64,000 nt of DNA, from contig CAXXVF010000002.1 of the NCBI GenBank assembly GCA_963663605.2, positions 2,232,001 through 2,296,000 on the forward strand, written 5' to 3'. Shown here piece by piece: positions 1 to 7,789 of this stretch (position 1 is its first letter; each line of letters opens with the position of its first letter). A program made the translations under genes and the position numbers. The stretch comes from Sporobacter sp963663605. GTDB taxonomy: Bacteria; Bacillota; Clostridia; Oscillospirales; Oscillospiraceae. Below the pieces are notes generated by a model. It was not told where the DNA came from, did not search any database, and saw only the letters and a list, made by a program, of their open reading frames with translations.

Positions 1-345
1 GCACAGCTTATTGAAAGCGGCTATAAAAACACAGCGCTGCTTTTTGAGGCTATTGAGGCTTCCGGTAAGGATGCGGTACTCAAAGCTGCCCGGACCGAAC
101 CCGCGTTCGCGGCTGAACTGCATTCACTCGTCTGTCTCACGCGGATACAATGGGTCAGTCCGCTCACGGCAAAAATGCTGTTTGAGGCCGGTTATCCGGA
201 TGTTAAGTCGATAGCCGAAGCCGATGCCGAAAAATTGTCCGCAACGATTGATGCCGTTAACACCGCCAATAAATACTTCAAAGGGAAAATCGGGCTCCGG
301 GACGTTAATCGGCTTGTGAAATCAGCGGGATATATTTCACAGTAA
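1..345 (+). CDS. DUF4332-type helix-hairpin-helix protein, C-terminal part
   Basis: The window opens inside this gene; 114 codons are visible before the TAA stop. The segment around residues 47-75 (LTRIQWVSPLTAKMLFEAG, then a SIAEADAEKL helix) is a helix-hairpin-helix pattern of the kind annotated as DUF4332, which resembles small DNA-binding or structural repeats and has no firmly established function. The C-terminal helices (KYFKGKIGLRDVNRLV) look like a second repeat unit. The glycyl radical enzyme follows 243 bases downstream with its own promoter-like -10 box, so a functional tie is possible but not shown. The family call is by eye; size and N-terminal domains are unknown. Confidence 0.6.
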   Translation, partial: AQLIESGYKNTALLFEAIEASGKDAVLKAARTEPAFAAELHSLVCLTRIQWVSPLTAKMLFEAGYPDVKSIAEADAEKLSATIDAVNTANKYFKGKIGLRDVNRLVKSAGYISQ

Positions 346-463
346 TCGTATATGAACGACACCGGCATGCCTTGCACGCTGCAAGGGATTTCGTTTCATA
401 TTTATGTGTATGAAATCATTAGAATTTTGCATAATCAAACCACGTAGTTAACCGAAAAACACA

Positions 464-492
464 TGTAAAATCCAATGTTCTAATGCTATAAT
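464..492 (+). promoter_or_regulatory. Candidate promoter of the glycyl radical enzyme gene
   Basis: A perfect TATAAT -10 box lies at 487-492. The matching -35 position 17 bases upstream (464-469, TGTAAA) is weak. The -10 box is about 100 bases ahead of the start codon. The rest of the 346-588 gap is AT-rich and holds no other gene that I can see. Confidence 0.4.
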
Positions 493-588
493 GATATTAT
501 CGGGCACAAATAGGAAGATGCTGAACACAATTTAGTTGGTTTACTTTATTGACGTATAAATATTTTTACTATAAACGGGAGGTCCGCC

Positions 589-3030
589 ATGTATACCTTA
601 AACCCCATAACGGAACGTGTTAAAAAAATGCGGGAAAAATACCGCACGACACAACCGGAAATATGCACGGCGAGATACCGGCTGATAACGGAGTTCTATA
701 TGCAAAACCCCGATATTACCGGTATACTCAAACGCGCAAAAAACTTAAGAAATATTTTGGAGAATATCCCCGTGCGCATAGACGACGGAGAAGTGATCGT
801 CGGCGCTCAGTCGGGCACATACCGCGCCACGGCGCTGTATCCCGAAAACTCCGTCGACTGGCTCAAGGAAGAAGTGGAAAGCCGTTATATCTCAACGAGA
901 AATATCGACCCGTACATCCTTGCCGAAGAAGACCGGGATTATATCCTGTCCACCGTTGATTTCTGGATGAAAGAATGCATGAGCGCCAAAGCCGACGCGA
1001 ACATGCTCGACGAGTATAAAGACATCGCCGGCAACGGCGTCACGCAGTTCGGTCCGAGCGGTCACAGCCCGCAGCCCGTCGGGCATTTCTGCACCGGCTA
1101 CGACACCGCCGTCAGAAAGGGTTTCGGCGCTATCAAAGAGGAAGCCGAACAGAAAATGAAAGAACTGGTCGACACGGCCCTGCCCGGCAAAACGATCAAC
1201 CAGTACAATTTCTACCGCGCCGTATCCATCGTATGCGACGGCATCATCACGCTGACAAAGCGGTATGCCAGGCTGGCCGAGGAAAAATGGGCCGCCGAAA
1301 CGGATCCCGCGCGCAAAAAAGAACTGGCAATGATGGCCGACACACTGGGCTGGACCGTTGAAAAACCGGCGCGCAACTTTGTCGACGCTGTTCAGTGCCT
1401 GTTTATGTACCAGACGGCGCTGTGTCTGGACGCCAATATGCACGGTATGAGCTTTGGCCGCATCGACCAGTATCTCGGCGATTTTTACGACAACGATATT
1501 AAAAACGGCGTCATAACGCCGGAATACGCACAGGAGATCATGGATCTCTTCTTCCTGAAAATCGCTGAGATGAACAAGCCCTGGAGCTACGGCGCAACGC
1601 AGGCCAATCCCGGTTATACGAGCGGTCAGCTCATGACGCTGGGCGGCGTCGACAAGGACGGGAACGACGCCACGAACGCTGTCACCTACATGATGCTCCA
1701 GACGGCCGGGCGTCTTGTCCTGCACTCTCCGCCGCAGGCGCTTCGCATCCACAAGAACACACCGCCCGAGCTGTGGGAAGCGGCGATCGAAACAACGAAG
1801 ATCGCAGGCGGCGTACCGACGTTTGAAAACGACGAAGTCATCATCCCCGCCCTCATGAGCCGAGGCCTGTCGCTTGAGGACGCGCGCAACTGCTGCCTCA
1901 TCGGCTGTGTCGAACCCGCCGGCTGCGGGACGGAATGGCCGGCGTGCGGCGGCACCGGCACCGAAAGCTATATGAATCTTGCCAACGCCCTGATTTTGGC
2001 CATCAACAACGGCTCTCTGTTTGCGCCGATGCTCAATTCGTTTATGCCGGCGCCTGAAGGCACACCGAACAAACAAGTCGGTCCCGCGACCGGTTACCTG
2101 TATGACATGACGTCGATCGAAGAAGTCATGGCCGCTTATAAAAAGCAGGTCGAGACCTTCGTCCGCTGGCACATCATGAACATTAATTCTTTCGAGTATG
2201 TCTCACGCGAGGTTATACCGAATCCGCTCGTCTCGTCCACGATGGCCGGCTGTATGGAAAACGGCGCGGATGTCATGCACGGCGGCGCAAAATACAACTC
2301 CACCGGCGACTCGGGCGTCGGCATCGGCAACGTCGCCGACTCCTTGAATATCATCAACCACTGCGTTTTTGAAAAGAAGATCTGTACGGCCCGCGAGATG
2401 TATGACGCGATCAAAAACAACTGGGAAGGCTATGAAGCGCTGCACCGCTATGTCCTCAACGAAGCCCCTCACTTCGGCAACGGCATCCCGGAATGTGATC
2501 GGTTCGCAACGTTCGCTGCAAAATGTTTTGCCGACGCCGTCAATACGCTCACCGGCCCGCGCGGACGTTACAGCGCAGGGCTTTACCCCGTTACAACCAA
2601 CGTCATGTTTGGAATGGCCACGTCGGCAACGCCCGACGGACGTTACAAGGGCGAACCGCTGGCCGACGGCATCGCAGCGCCGCAGCAGATGGATAAAAAC
2701 GGCCCGACCGGCGTCATCGCATCCGTATCCGCCATCAAACAGGATGAATTCCCGAATGGAACGCTCATGAATCTCAAGTTCCATCCCACGGCGCTTTCCG
2801 GTGAAGGCGGCTGGGTTAAGCTCGCCGAGCTTATGCAGACCTATTTCGATATGGGCGGCATGGAGCTTCAGATCAACGTCATCGGCACCGACACGCTTAA
2901 AAAAGCGCAGAAGGATCCCGAGAAGTATAAAGACCTCGTTGTCCGCGTGGCGGGCTTCTCGGCATACTTCGTCGAGCTGCACGAAACCGGCCAGAACGAC
3001 CTGATCCGCCGCACGGAGCTGGCCATGTAG
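589..3030 (+). CDS. Glycyl radical enzyme, PFL2/eliminase type
   Basis: 813 residues, full length for the family. The active-site loop reads IGCVEP with the thiyl-radical cysteine at residue 440 and a Glu two positions on (442); a Cys-x-Glu pair is the mark of the dehydratase/lyase/decarboxylase branch (choline TMA-lyase, glycerol and hydroxyproline dehydratases, isethionate lyase, arylacetate decarboxylases), not of true pyruvate formate-lyase, which has Cys-Cys. The glycyl radical loop near the C-terminus reads RVAGFSAYF with Gly789; the usual Tyr after the Gly is Phe here. The start has a strong GGGAGG site 7 bases upstream. Glycyl radical enzymes need a dedicated radical SAM activase; none is adjacent, and the only radical SAM gene in the window (7790) does not look like one. 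Substrate cannot be assigned. Monocistronic by its promoter and downstream terminator. Confidence 0.93.
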   Translation: MYTLNPITERVKKMREKYRTTQPEICTARYRLITEFYMQNPDITGILKRAKNLRNILENIPVRIDDGEVIVGAQSGTYRATALYPENSVDWLKEEVESRYISTRNIDPYILAEEDRDYILSTVDFWMKECMSAKADANMLDEYKDIAGNGVTQFGPSGHSPQPVGHFCTGYDTAVRKGFGAIKEEAEQKMKELVDTALPGKTINQYNFYRAVSIVCDGIITLTKRYARLAEEKWAAETDPARKKELAMMADTLGWTVEKPARNFVDAVQCLFMYQTALCLDANMHGMSFGRIDQYLGDFYDNDIKNGVITPEYAQEIMDLFFLKIAEMNKPWSYGATQANPGYTSGQLMTLGGVDKDGNDATNAVTYMMLQTAGRLVLHSPPQALRIHKNTPPELWEAAIETTKIAGGVPTFENDEVIIPALMSRGLSLEDARNCCLIGCVEPAGCGTEWPACGGTGTESYMNLANALILAINNGSLFAPMLNSFMPAPEGTPNKQVGPATGYLYDMTSIEEVMAAYKKQVETFVRWHIMNINSFEYVSREVIPNPLVSSTMAGCMENGADVMHGGAKYNSTGDSGVGIGNVADSLNIINHCVFEKKICTAREMYDAIKNNWEGYEALHRYVLNEAPHFGNGIPECDRFATFAAKCFADAVNTLTGPRGRYSAGLYPVTTNVMFGMATSATPDGRYKGEPLADGIAAPQQMDKNGPTGVIASVSAIKQDEFPNGTLMNLKFHPTALSGEGGWVKLAELMQTYFDMGGMELQINVIGTDTLKKAQKDPEKYKDLVVRVAGFSAYFVELHETGQNDLIRRTELAM

Positions 3031-3045
3031 CGCCGGACAAATACA

Positions 3046-3154
3046 ATACGGCACAAAAACGCCCCGCCATCCGGCCAATGTCAATAAGATGAGAGTTTAT
3101 GCAAAGAAACAGCACAGCAGAGCCAGGTATCATAAGGTACCCGGCTCTTTTTTT
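3046..3154 (+). repeat. 3'-flanking repeat element, copy A (with terminator)
   Basis: Starts just after the glycyl radical enzyme stop. It contains the box CGCCCCGCC-N4-GGCCAATGTCA, about 35 unconserved bases, then AGCACAGCAGAGCC and a hairpin followed by seven T. Copy B (4774-4861) shares the box in part and the entire hairpin module; copy C (4905-5024, opposite strand) shares the box but has a different hairpin. All three follow a coding sequence in sense orientation. Confidence 0.65.
3119..3154 (+). terminator. Rho-independent terminator after the glycyl radical enzyme
   Basis: AGAGCC at 3119-3124 pairs with GGCTCT at 3143-3148, extended inward by GGTA/TACC, followed by a run of T to 3154. 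An almost identical hairpin recurs at 4829-4861. Confidence 0.8.
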
Positions 3155-3158
3155 AGCC

Positions 3159-3200
3159 TTGACTTTATATGACATATGTGATATATGTTATATATCACAT
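3159..3200 (+). promoter_or_regulatory. PadR promoter and perfect dyad operator
   Basis: A perfect inverted repeat, ATGTGATATAT (3176-3186), three-base spacer GTT, then ATATATCACAT (3190-3200), lies 73 bases ahead of the PadR start. PadR proteins bind ATGT...ACAT dyads, and both arms begin or end with exactly these. A -35 box TTGACT (3159-3164) and a -10-like TATATG (3182-3187) at 17-base spacing put the operator over the -10 region, as expected for autorepression. Confidence 0.7.
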
Positions 3201-3272
3201 AACATAGTGTGAAACTATATACAAAAAACATCCTGAAAACGGCCGTTATACGGCAGGCAGAAAGGCGAAATC

Positions 3273-3818
3273 ATGTCTTTAAAATACACGATCCTGGGAT
3301 TTATTAAAAAAAGCCCAAAAACGGGATACGACCTGCAGAAAAAGATCGAAACGACCATATCGCATTTCTGGCCGTCTACGCAGAGCCAGATTTACCGGCT
3401 GCTGAACGAAATGGCAGCGGACGGGCTGATCGTTTCGGAAATACAGTATCAGGACGACAAACCGAATAAAAAAGTCTATACGATCACAGAAAAGGGAATT
3501 GAGGAACTGATATGCTGGCTGTCCGAGCCGGTCGAGATCCCCGGTCACCGCAACCAGATTCTTGTCCAGCTGTTCTTTTCAAAAGACATAAAAAAAGAAT
3601 GGATACTGGCGAATTTGCGGCATTACAAGGCAGAGATGGAAAGCAGGCTGAGCTTTCTCAACAGCGGTCCGGCGGTCTCCATGCTTGACATGTCGGAAGA
3701 CGCCCTGGAAAAAACGCTTTACCGGATTATTTACAATAACGGGATTGAGGTGCTCGGCAGCGAGATCAATTGGGCGGAAGAATCGATCCGCCTGCTGGAA
3801 AATACAGAGGAGGCGTAA
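3273..3818 (+). CDS. PadR-family transcriptional regulator
   Basis: 181 residues. The N-terminal winged helix reads YTILGFIKKSPKTGYDLQKK followed by SQIYRLLNEMAADGLI and the wing KKVYTITEKGIEEL, the typical PadR layout; the C-terminal part (about 90-180) fits the helical dimerisation domain of the longer PadR subgroup. A perfect dyad overlaps its promoter, so it most likely represses itself and the hydrolase that starts four bases after its stop. PadR proteins often sense phenolics or antibiotics; the ligand here is unknown. Confidence 0.92.
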   Translation: MSLKYTILGFIKKSPKTGYDLQKKIETTISHFWPSTQSQIYRLLNEMAADGLIVSEIQYQDDKPNKKVYTITEKGIEELICWLSEPVEIPGHRNQILVQLFFSKDIKKEWILANLRHYKAEMESRLSFLNSGPAVSMLDMSEDALEKTLYRIIYNNGIEVLGSEINWAEESIRLLENTEEA

Positions 3819-3821
3819 TAA

Positions 3822-4694
3822 ATGGATGAAATAAGGTTTTGCGATACAAAAAAGGGCAGCGTGGAGTATCTGCTGAAGGGAGAGGGCCCGACTGTTTTGT
3901 TTGTACACGGCGGGCATGGCAGCTGTCTCGGCGAATTTGGCCAGCAATCGCTCATAGATAACGGATTTTCCGTTTTGATACCAACCCGTCCGGGGTACAG
4001 GGGCACACCGATAGGGTCCGGGGAGACGGTCTACGCGACCGCCGACCTGTTCGCAGCGCTGCTTGACGCGCTGGAGATTGAAAAAGTCACCGTCGTCGGT
4101 ATTTCCGCCGGCGGCCCGACGGCCCTGGTATTTGCCGGGCGGTATCCGGAATTGACGGAAAAACTGATACTGGAATCCGCCGTTGTCAAGCCGTGGATGC
4201 ACAGGCTGACGGTCCAGTATTATGCGGCCAGAGTAATCTTTCATCCCAAACGACAGGAGGAATTCTGGCGACGGCTCCGGGAAAAGCTGCGTAAGGACGA
4301 GAAAAAAACGCTGGTTAAGAACTTAAAACGCTTTACAAGGCTGAAACCGGACGACATGCTGTCCCGCCTCAGCGGCGAGGAACTGCGTACTTTAAAGGAA
4401 GGCCTCGTGACGGGCAACGACTCCGGCTGCGGCTTCGTACACGATATGGAGCACCGGTCCGGCGATATCAGGAAGATATCCTGCCCCACGTTGATCATTC
4501 ATTCGCAAAACGACGGCTGCCTTCCGATTTCCCACGCGGAGTACGCACACAAAATGATCCGCGAATCTCAGCTTTATCACGCGCCGACCGATTCGCATTT
4601 CATATACATAGGTCCCGGTTCGCGCGAAGTGCTGGAAAAAAGGCTTTCGTTCCTGTCGGAAAGGAGCTGTGTTTATGAAAACACTGGTACTTGA
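3822..4694 (+). CDS. Alpha/beta hydrolase
   Basis: 290 residues. The oxyanion region reads FVHGGHG, the nucleophile elbow is GISAGG with Ser95, and the probable acid and base are Asp231 (SQNDG) and His259 (DSHF), a full catalytic triad. A lysine- and arginine-rich cap occupies about 130-200. An AGGAGG site inside the end of padR drives it, so the two genes are translationally close and share the PadR promoter. Substrate unknown; an esterase or a haloperoxidase/proline iminopeptidase-like hydrolase would fit. The small reading frame at 4675 overlaps its last 20 bases. Confidence 0.88.
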   Translation: MDEIRFCDTKKGSVEYLLKGEGPTVLFVHGGHGSCLGEFGQQSLIDNGFSVLIPTRPGYRGTPIGSGETVYATADLFAALLDALEIEKVTVVGISAGGPTALVFAGRYPELTEKLILESAVVKPWMHRLTVQYYAARVIFHPKRQEEFWRRLREKLRKDEKKTLVKNLKRFTRLKPDDMLSRLSGEELRTLKEGLVTGNDSGCGFVHDMEHRSGDIRKISCPTLIIHSQNDGCLPISHAEYAHKMIRESQLYHAPTDSHFIYIGPGSREVLEKRLSFLSERSCVYENTGT

Positions 4695-4761
4695 TGCCTG
4701 TGCTGAACACCGCTCGGAGGTCGACGCGCTTCTTGCAGGGCTTCGCTCCGGACTTTTATGA
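4675..4761 (+). pseudogene. Truncated 28-codon gene start, no recognised product
   Basis: An AAGGAG site at 4660-4665 is ideally placed for an ATG at 4675. The frame reads MKTLVLDACAEHRSEVDALL and stops after 28 codons, about a dozen bases before repeat copy B. The sequence has an amphipathic Rossmann-like opening, like the first strand and helix of an NADPH-dependent FMN reductase, but nothing that looks like the rest of such a protein follows. Best read as the stub of a third operon gene cut off by deletion or by arrival of the repeat; a real small peptide is the alternative. Confidence 0.35.
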
Positions 4762-4773
4762 ATGTTTTCTAGT

Positions 4774-4861
4774 CCCGCCGGCTGACCAATGTCATTATAT
4801 AAACGTTCAGGTAAAGAAGCAGCACAGTAGAGCCAGGTATCATAAGGTACCCGGCTCTTTC
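4774..4861 (+). repeat. 3'-flanking repeat element, copy B (with terminator)
   Basis: Shares CCCGCC...ACCAATGTCA and the 47-base stretch from AAGAAGCAGCACAGTAGAGCC to GGCTCTTT with copy A with only a few differences. Its hairpin (AGAGCC at 4829 pairing with GGCTCT at 4853) would terminate the padR-hydrolase transcript, although its T run is short. Confidence 0.6.
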
Positions 4862-4904
4862 ATAAGTAATAACTTGAAGAAAAGCACTTGACAAATAGGG
4901 ATAA

Positions 4905-5024
4905 AAATGCAGCGCCATGAGTTTGCTTAAGCAATCGCACGGCGCGCTCCTGTTTTGTTAATTCTCAACAGACCTCGCCCTTAACTCAATGACATTGGCC
5001 ATCCGGCGGGGCGTTGTTATGCCG
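4905..5024 (-). repeat. 3'-flanking repeat element, copy C (opposite strand)
   Basis: On the minus strand, directly after the TetR stop, comes CGGCATAACAACGCCCCGCC, four bases, then GGCCAATGTCATT, matching the box of copy A. Instead of the A/B hairpin it ends in a different long stem, GCGCC (4912-4916) with GGCGC (4941-4945) around TTGCTTAAGCAA, followed in the minus direction by GCATTTTTAT. It thus serves as the TetR terminator. Confidence 0.5.
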
Positions 5025-5030
5025 CTAATA

Positions 5031-5594
5031 TCACTGAAAGGCGCGCAGGCCGTTCGTCGATATCTTTTCAATGAACGTCGTGAGCTCCTTCGGGCTTTCC
5101 TTCATGCCTTTTTGAACCCAGTTTTCAATGATGGCAACGCAGCCGTTCGCGTAAAACATATAGAGCATTTCAAGCTGCTCTTCTTTTGCCGACGGCAGTA
5201 TCCGCTTCCATTCGGCAATACTTCTGTCACGTGCAATAAACATAATGCGCCTTAAAAAAGCCTTGTCGCCGTATTCGCTGAACAATACGCTGCACAAATC
5301 GCTGTTGTTTATGATCGACTCAAAAATATCCGCCAAAAGGGCGGATATCGTCTCGGCCTGCAACGACGTCTCGACGTATTGCAGTATCTCATTGAACAGC
5401 TCGTCCTCGATCTGGGCCAAAAGATCATAGGAATCGGAATAATGCGCATAAAACGTGCCCCTGTTGATATCCGCTTTTTCGCAGATGTCCTTGACGGTGA
5501 TTTTCTCAATGGGTTTATGGCGCATCAGTTCCAGAAGGCTTTGCTTTAAAGCCATCTTCGTATACCGGACCCTTCTGTCGTTTTTACGTTCCAT
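5031..5594 (-). CDS. TetR-family transcriptional regulator
   Basis: 187 residues. The N-terminal helix-turn-helix (ALKQSLLELMRHKPIEKITVKD, ICEKADINRGTFYAHYSD) is a clear TetR DNA-binding domain; the long C-terminal part resembles the TetR_C group with an internal NNSDLCSVLFSEYGDKAF segment. It is divergent from the dehydratase gene at 5768 across 173 bases, the usual arrangement for a local repressor and its target. The ligand is not predictable. The ribosome binding site is weak (GCAGG). Confidence 0.9.
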   Translation of the reverse strand: MERKNDRRVRYTKMALKQSLLELMRHKPIEKITVKDICEKADINRGTFYAHYSDSYDLLAQIEDELFNEILQYVETSLQAETISALLADIFESIINNSDLCSVLFSEYGDKAFLRRIMFIARDRSIAEWKRILPSAKEEQLEMLYMFYANGCVAIIENWVQKGMKESPKELTTFIEKISTNGLRAFQ

Positions 5595-5767
5595 CTGAAA
5601 AACCTGCCCGTTTACAAATTGTTTACATAAATACTAGACATTAAGTCGGCGCCTGTTCATTATCAGCCAGATGTCAGGAATCTGATTATTGATAATATAC
5701 ACAGTGTTATTATAATTAAATTGTGATAAATAATCAACATCGTGTTTTGTAATTTGGAGAAATTTTC
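5595..5767. promoter_or_regulatory. Divergent regulatory region, TetR / dehydratase
   Basis: Contains two GTTTAC repeats (5610-5615 and 5621-5626), the 13-mer TTTACAAATTGTT (5611-5623), and an imperfect dyad centred on ACACAGTGT at 5699-5707 with AT-rich arms. The last is a candidate TetR operator. The exact site cannot be decided from sequence alone. Confidence 0.35.
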
Positions 5768-6775
5768 ATGAACGTAAAATATTTGATTACGGGCGCGGCC
5801 GGCCATCTGGGCAGCGCGGTCGTCAATGAATTGAAAGAAACCGGACGCCGGAATATCCGCGTTCTTGTTATGCCCGGCGATAAAACCGCCGAGAAGCTGC
5901 CCGATGATATCGAAAAAGTCGAAGGCGATATTCTGGACATATCGGCCCTGAATACTTTTTTTGACGTCGATGACGGCACCCGGCTTGTCGTCATTCACTG
6001 CGCGGGGATCGTCACGACCTCGATGAAGTTTTCACGAAAAGTCTACGACGTCAACGTCAACGGGACGCGCAACATCGTCGATCAGTGCCTTTTTAATAAC
6101 GTCTCAAAGCTCATTTACGTCAGTTCCATCCATGCCATGCCGACGCTCCCGGACGGCCAGACCATGAAGGAAATCGAGCATTTCGACCCTTCAAGGGTCG
6201 TCGGGCCGTATGCCAAAACAAAAGCGGAAGCAACGGCATATGTCCGCGAGGCCGTCTACCACGGGCTGGACGCGACGATCGTTTATCCGTGCGGCATTGT
6301 AGGACCGTACGATCAGGGAAAAACAAACAATATAACGGAACTCATCATAGAATTCTGCAAAGGTAAGATGCCGATCGGCATCAAGAGCCGCTTCGATTTC
6401 GTCGATGTACGCGACGTGGCCCGCGGCATTGTCGCCGCAGCGCATCTGGGCCGCAAAGGCGAAGGCTATATCCTCGGCAACCGTCAGGTCTCCGTTCCTG
6501 AGATGTTCGAGCTGCTGCATAAGGAAACCGGGAAAAAGCGTACGCGCTTTTTTGCCCCGATGTGGCTCGCCCGTGCCGGCCTGCCGTTTTCCGCGCTGTT
6601 TTACAAGCTCAAACGGCGCAAACCGCTCTTCTGTTCGTATTCGCTTCACACGCTAGGGAGCAATTCGCTGTACTCGCATGAAAAGGCCTCCCGCGAGCTC
6701 GGCTATAAGCCGCGCCCCTTTACGGAAACGATTCGCGACACCATCGCATGGCTCAGGGGACAGGGGAAGATATAA
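5768..6775 (+). CDS. NAD(P)-dependent epimerase/dehydratase (extended SDR)
   Basis: 335 residues. The nucleotide-binding motif TGAAGHLG sits at residues 8-15, the catalytic Tyr148 and Lys152 form YAKTK, and VSSIHA supplies the upstream serine. The C-terminal domain (VDVRDVARGIV, then YILGNRQVS) fits the dihydroflavonol reductase/sterol dehydrogenase-like group of extended SDRs, which reduce small carbonyls or act on sugar nucleotides. Divergent from TetR, its probable regulator. Specific substrate unknown. Confidence 0.88.
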   Translation: MNVKYLITGAAGHLGSAVVNELKETGRRNIRVLVMPGDKTAEKLPDDIEKVEGDILDISALNTFFDVDDGTRLVVIHCAGIVTTSMKFSRKVYDVNVNGTRNIVDQCLFNNVSKLIYVSSIHAMPTLPDGQTMKEIEHFDPSRVVGPYAKTKAEATAYVREAVYHGLDATIVYPCGIVGPYDQGKTNNITELIIEFCKGKMPIGIKSRFDFVDVRDVARGIVAAAHLGRKGEGYILGNRQVSVPEMFELLHKETGKKRTRFFAPMWLARAGLPFSALFYKLKRRKPLFCSYSLHTLGSNSLYSHEKASRELGYKPRPFTETIRDTIAWLRGQGKI

Positions 6776-6815
6776 AATGCCCGGCGTTCATTTTAGACTG
6801 CTAATACTAGATGAG

Positions 6816-6852
6816 AAATGCCCCGTGTGAATATTCATCACTCAGGGCATTT
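6816..6852. terminator. Bidirectional terminator
   Basis: AAATGCCC (6816-6823) pairs with GGGCATTT (6845-6852), with an inner GTG-TGAAT/ATTCA-CAC stem. It lies between the ends of the convergent dehydratase and lipoprotein genes and could serve both. Confidence 0.65.
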
Positions 6853-6855
6853 GAT

Positions 6856-7551
6856 TTATTTGAAATACGCGATAATCTCGTCAATATTTGTTTCGTCAAT
6901 TATTGTCACGGTTATACCGACGACATAACCATCCTGAATGCGTATCAGGTAATACTGTGCCAGTCCCTGATTAACCTCTTCGGCACGCACCGCTAAATAC
7001 GCCTTGCCGCCGATTGTCGTTTTATAGGGTTCGTCAAAAGTGTATTGATACTGCTCCATGCCGGTTAATAACTGCTTGGTCATCTCCAGATAGTCCTCCT
7101 CGGAAAGCCCTTCGGCGCCGCCCATCACCGATAGATTCCCGAAATAAATCAAAACATTATTGCCTCTTTCCGGATCCTGTGCAAGCGCGTCATACATTGC
7201 CGCCTGTTCCGCCGCTTCAAGAATCCATTGCTGGTCATCCTCAAGACTATCGGCCGCAATGCCCATAAGAGAAGCCAGTTCCTCATCGGTCGCGGCGACC
7301 CATCCCTCCGGTAATTCAAAACTAATCCCGGAGAAATCGTTTGTATAGACGCCGTCATTCCAGCCGCCCTTTGTCAGCGCCGTACTCGCGTCCGTGTCTG
7401 CCGGAGCACTTTCTCCTTCAGGCGGCTGTGAAGAAACTGCAGAATCCGACGTTTCTGCGGTTTCCTCCTGCGGCGGCACGGTTTTGCAGGCAGTGAAAAA
7501 TGCAGCGATCAGACATAGTACAAAAAAAGCGGTTAATGTTTTTTTCAGCAT
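6856..7551 (-). CDS. Putative lipoprotein of unknown function
   Basis: Start chosen at the ATG of MLKKTLTAFF because AGGAG stands nine bases upstream; the longer frame to 7605 has no site. 231 residues. A lysine-rich start, a hydrophobic stretch and Cys22 (FFTAC) form a plausible type II signal peptide. A low-complexity Ser/Glu/Pro/Ala linker follows (about 25-60), then a domain with FSFELPEGW-like opening (SGISFELPEGW) seen in many secreted clostridial proteins, perhaps related to PsbP-like or DUF-type folds. Convergent with the dehydratase; no operon partner. Confidence 0.7.
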   Translation of the reverse strand: MLKKTLTAFFVLCLIAAFFTACKTVPPQEETAETSDSAVSSQPPEGESAPADTDASTALTKGGWNDGVYTNDFSGISFELPEGWVAATDEELASLMGIAADSLEDDQQWILEAAEQAAMYDALAQDPERGNNVLIYFGNLSVMGGAEGLSEEDYLEMTKQLLTGMEQYQYTFDEPYKTTIGGKAYLAVRAEEVNQGLAQYYLIRIQDGYVVGITVTIIDETNIDEIIAYFK

Positions 7552-7789
7552 GTTGAGCATCTCCTGACAATAATAGCAGCCTATACGCTGCTTTAATGCT
7601 GCCACGATCTGACACGCAGCACATCTTTTTTATCTTGCCCGGGAAAAAATGTTTTATTTTAGATGCGCTTAAAAGAGACGTACGTTTAAGTATGCGCGTC
7701 CTGTTGCAAAAAAACGTCAATAGCTGTATTGTTATAAAAGTGCCGCTGCACTAATACCGCCATTATAACAGCAAAACTTGAGGAGTTTT

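Noticed and set aside
549..575. TTGACG with TATAAA upstream of the glycyl radical enzyme
   Set aside because: The start of transcription would fall on the ribosome binding site; the TATAAT at 487 is a better fit.
892..2172. Long minus-strand reading frame across the glycyl radical enzyme gene
   Set aside because: It is the mirror of a well-conserved gene with all family motifs; no ribosome site and composition driven by the third codon position.
3046..5024. Integron attC-like sites as an explanation for the 3' repeats
   Set aside because: The core GTTRRRY and complementary sequences are not found and no integrase is seen.
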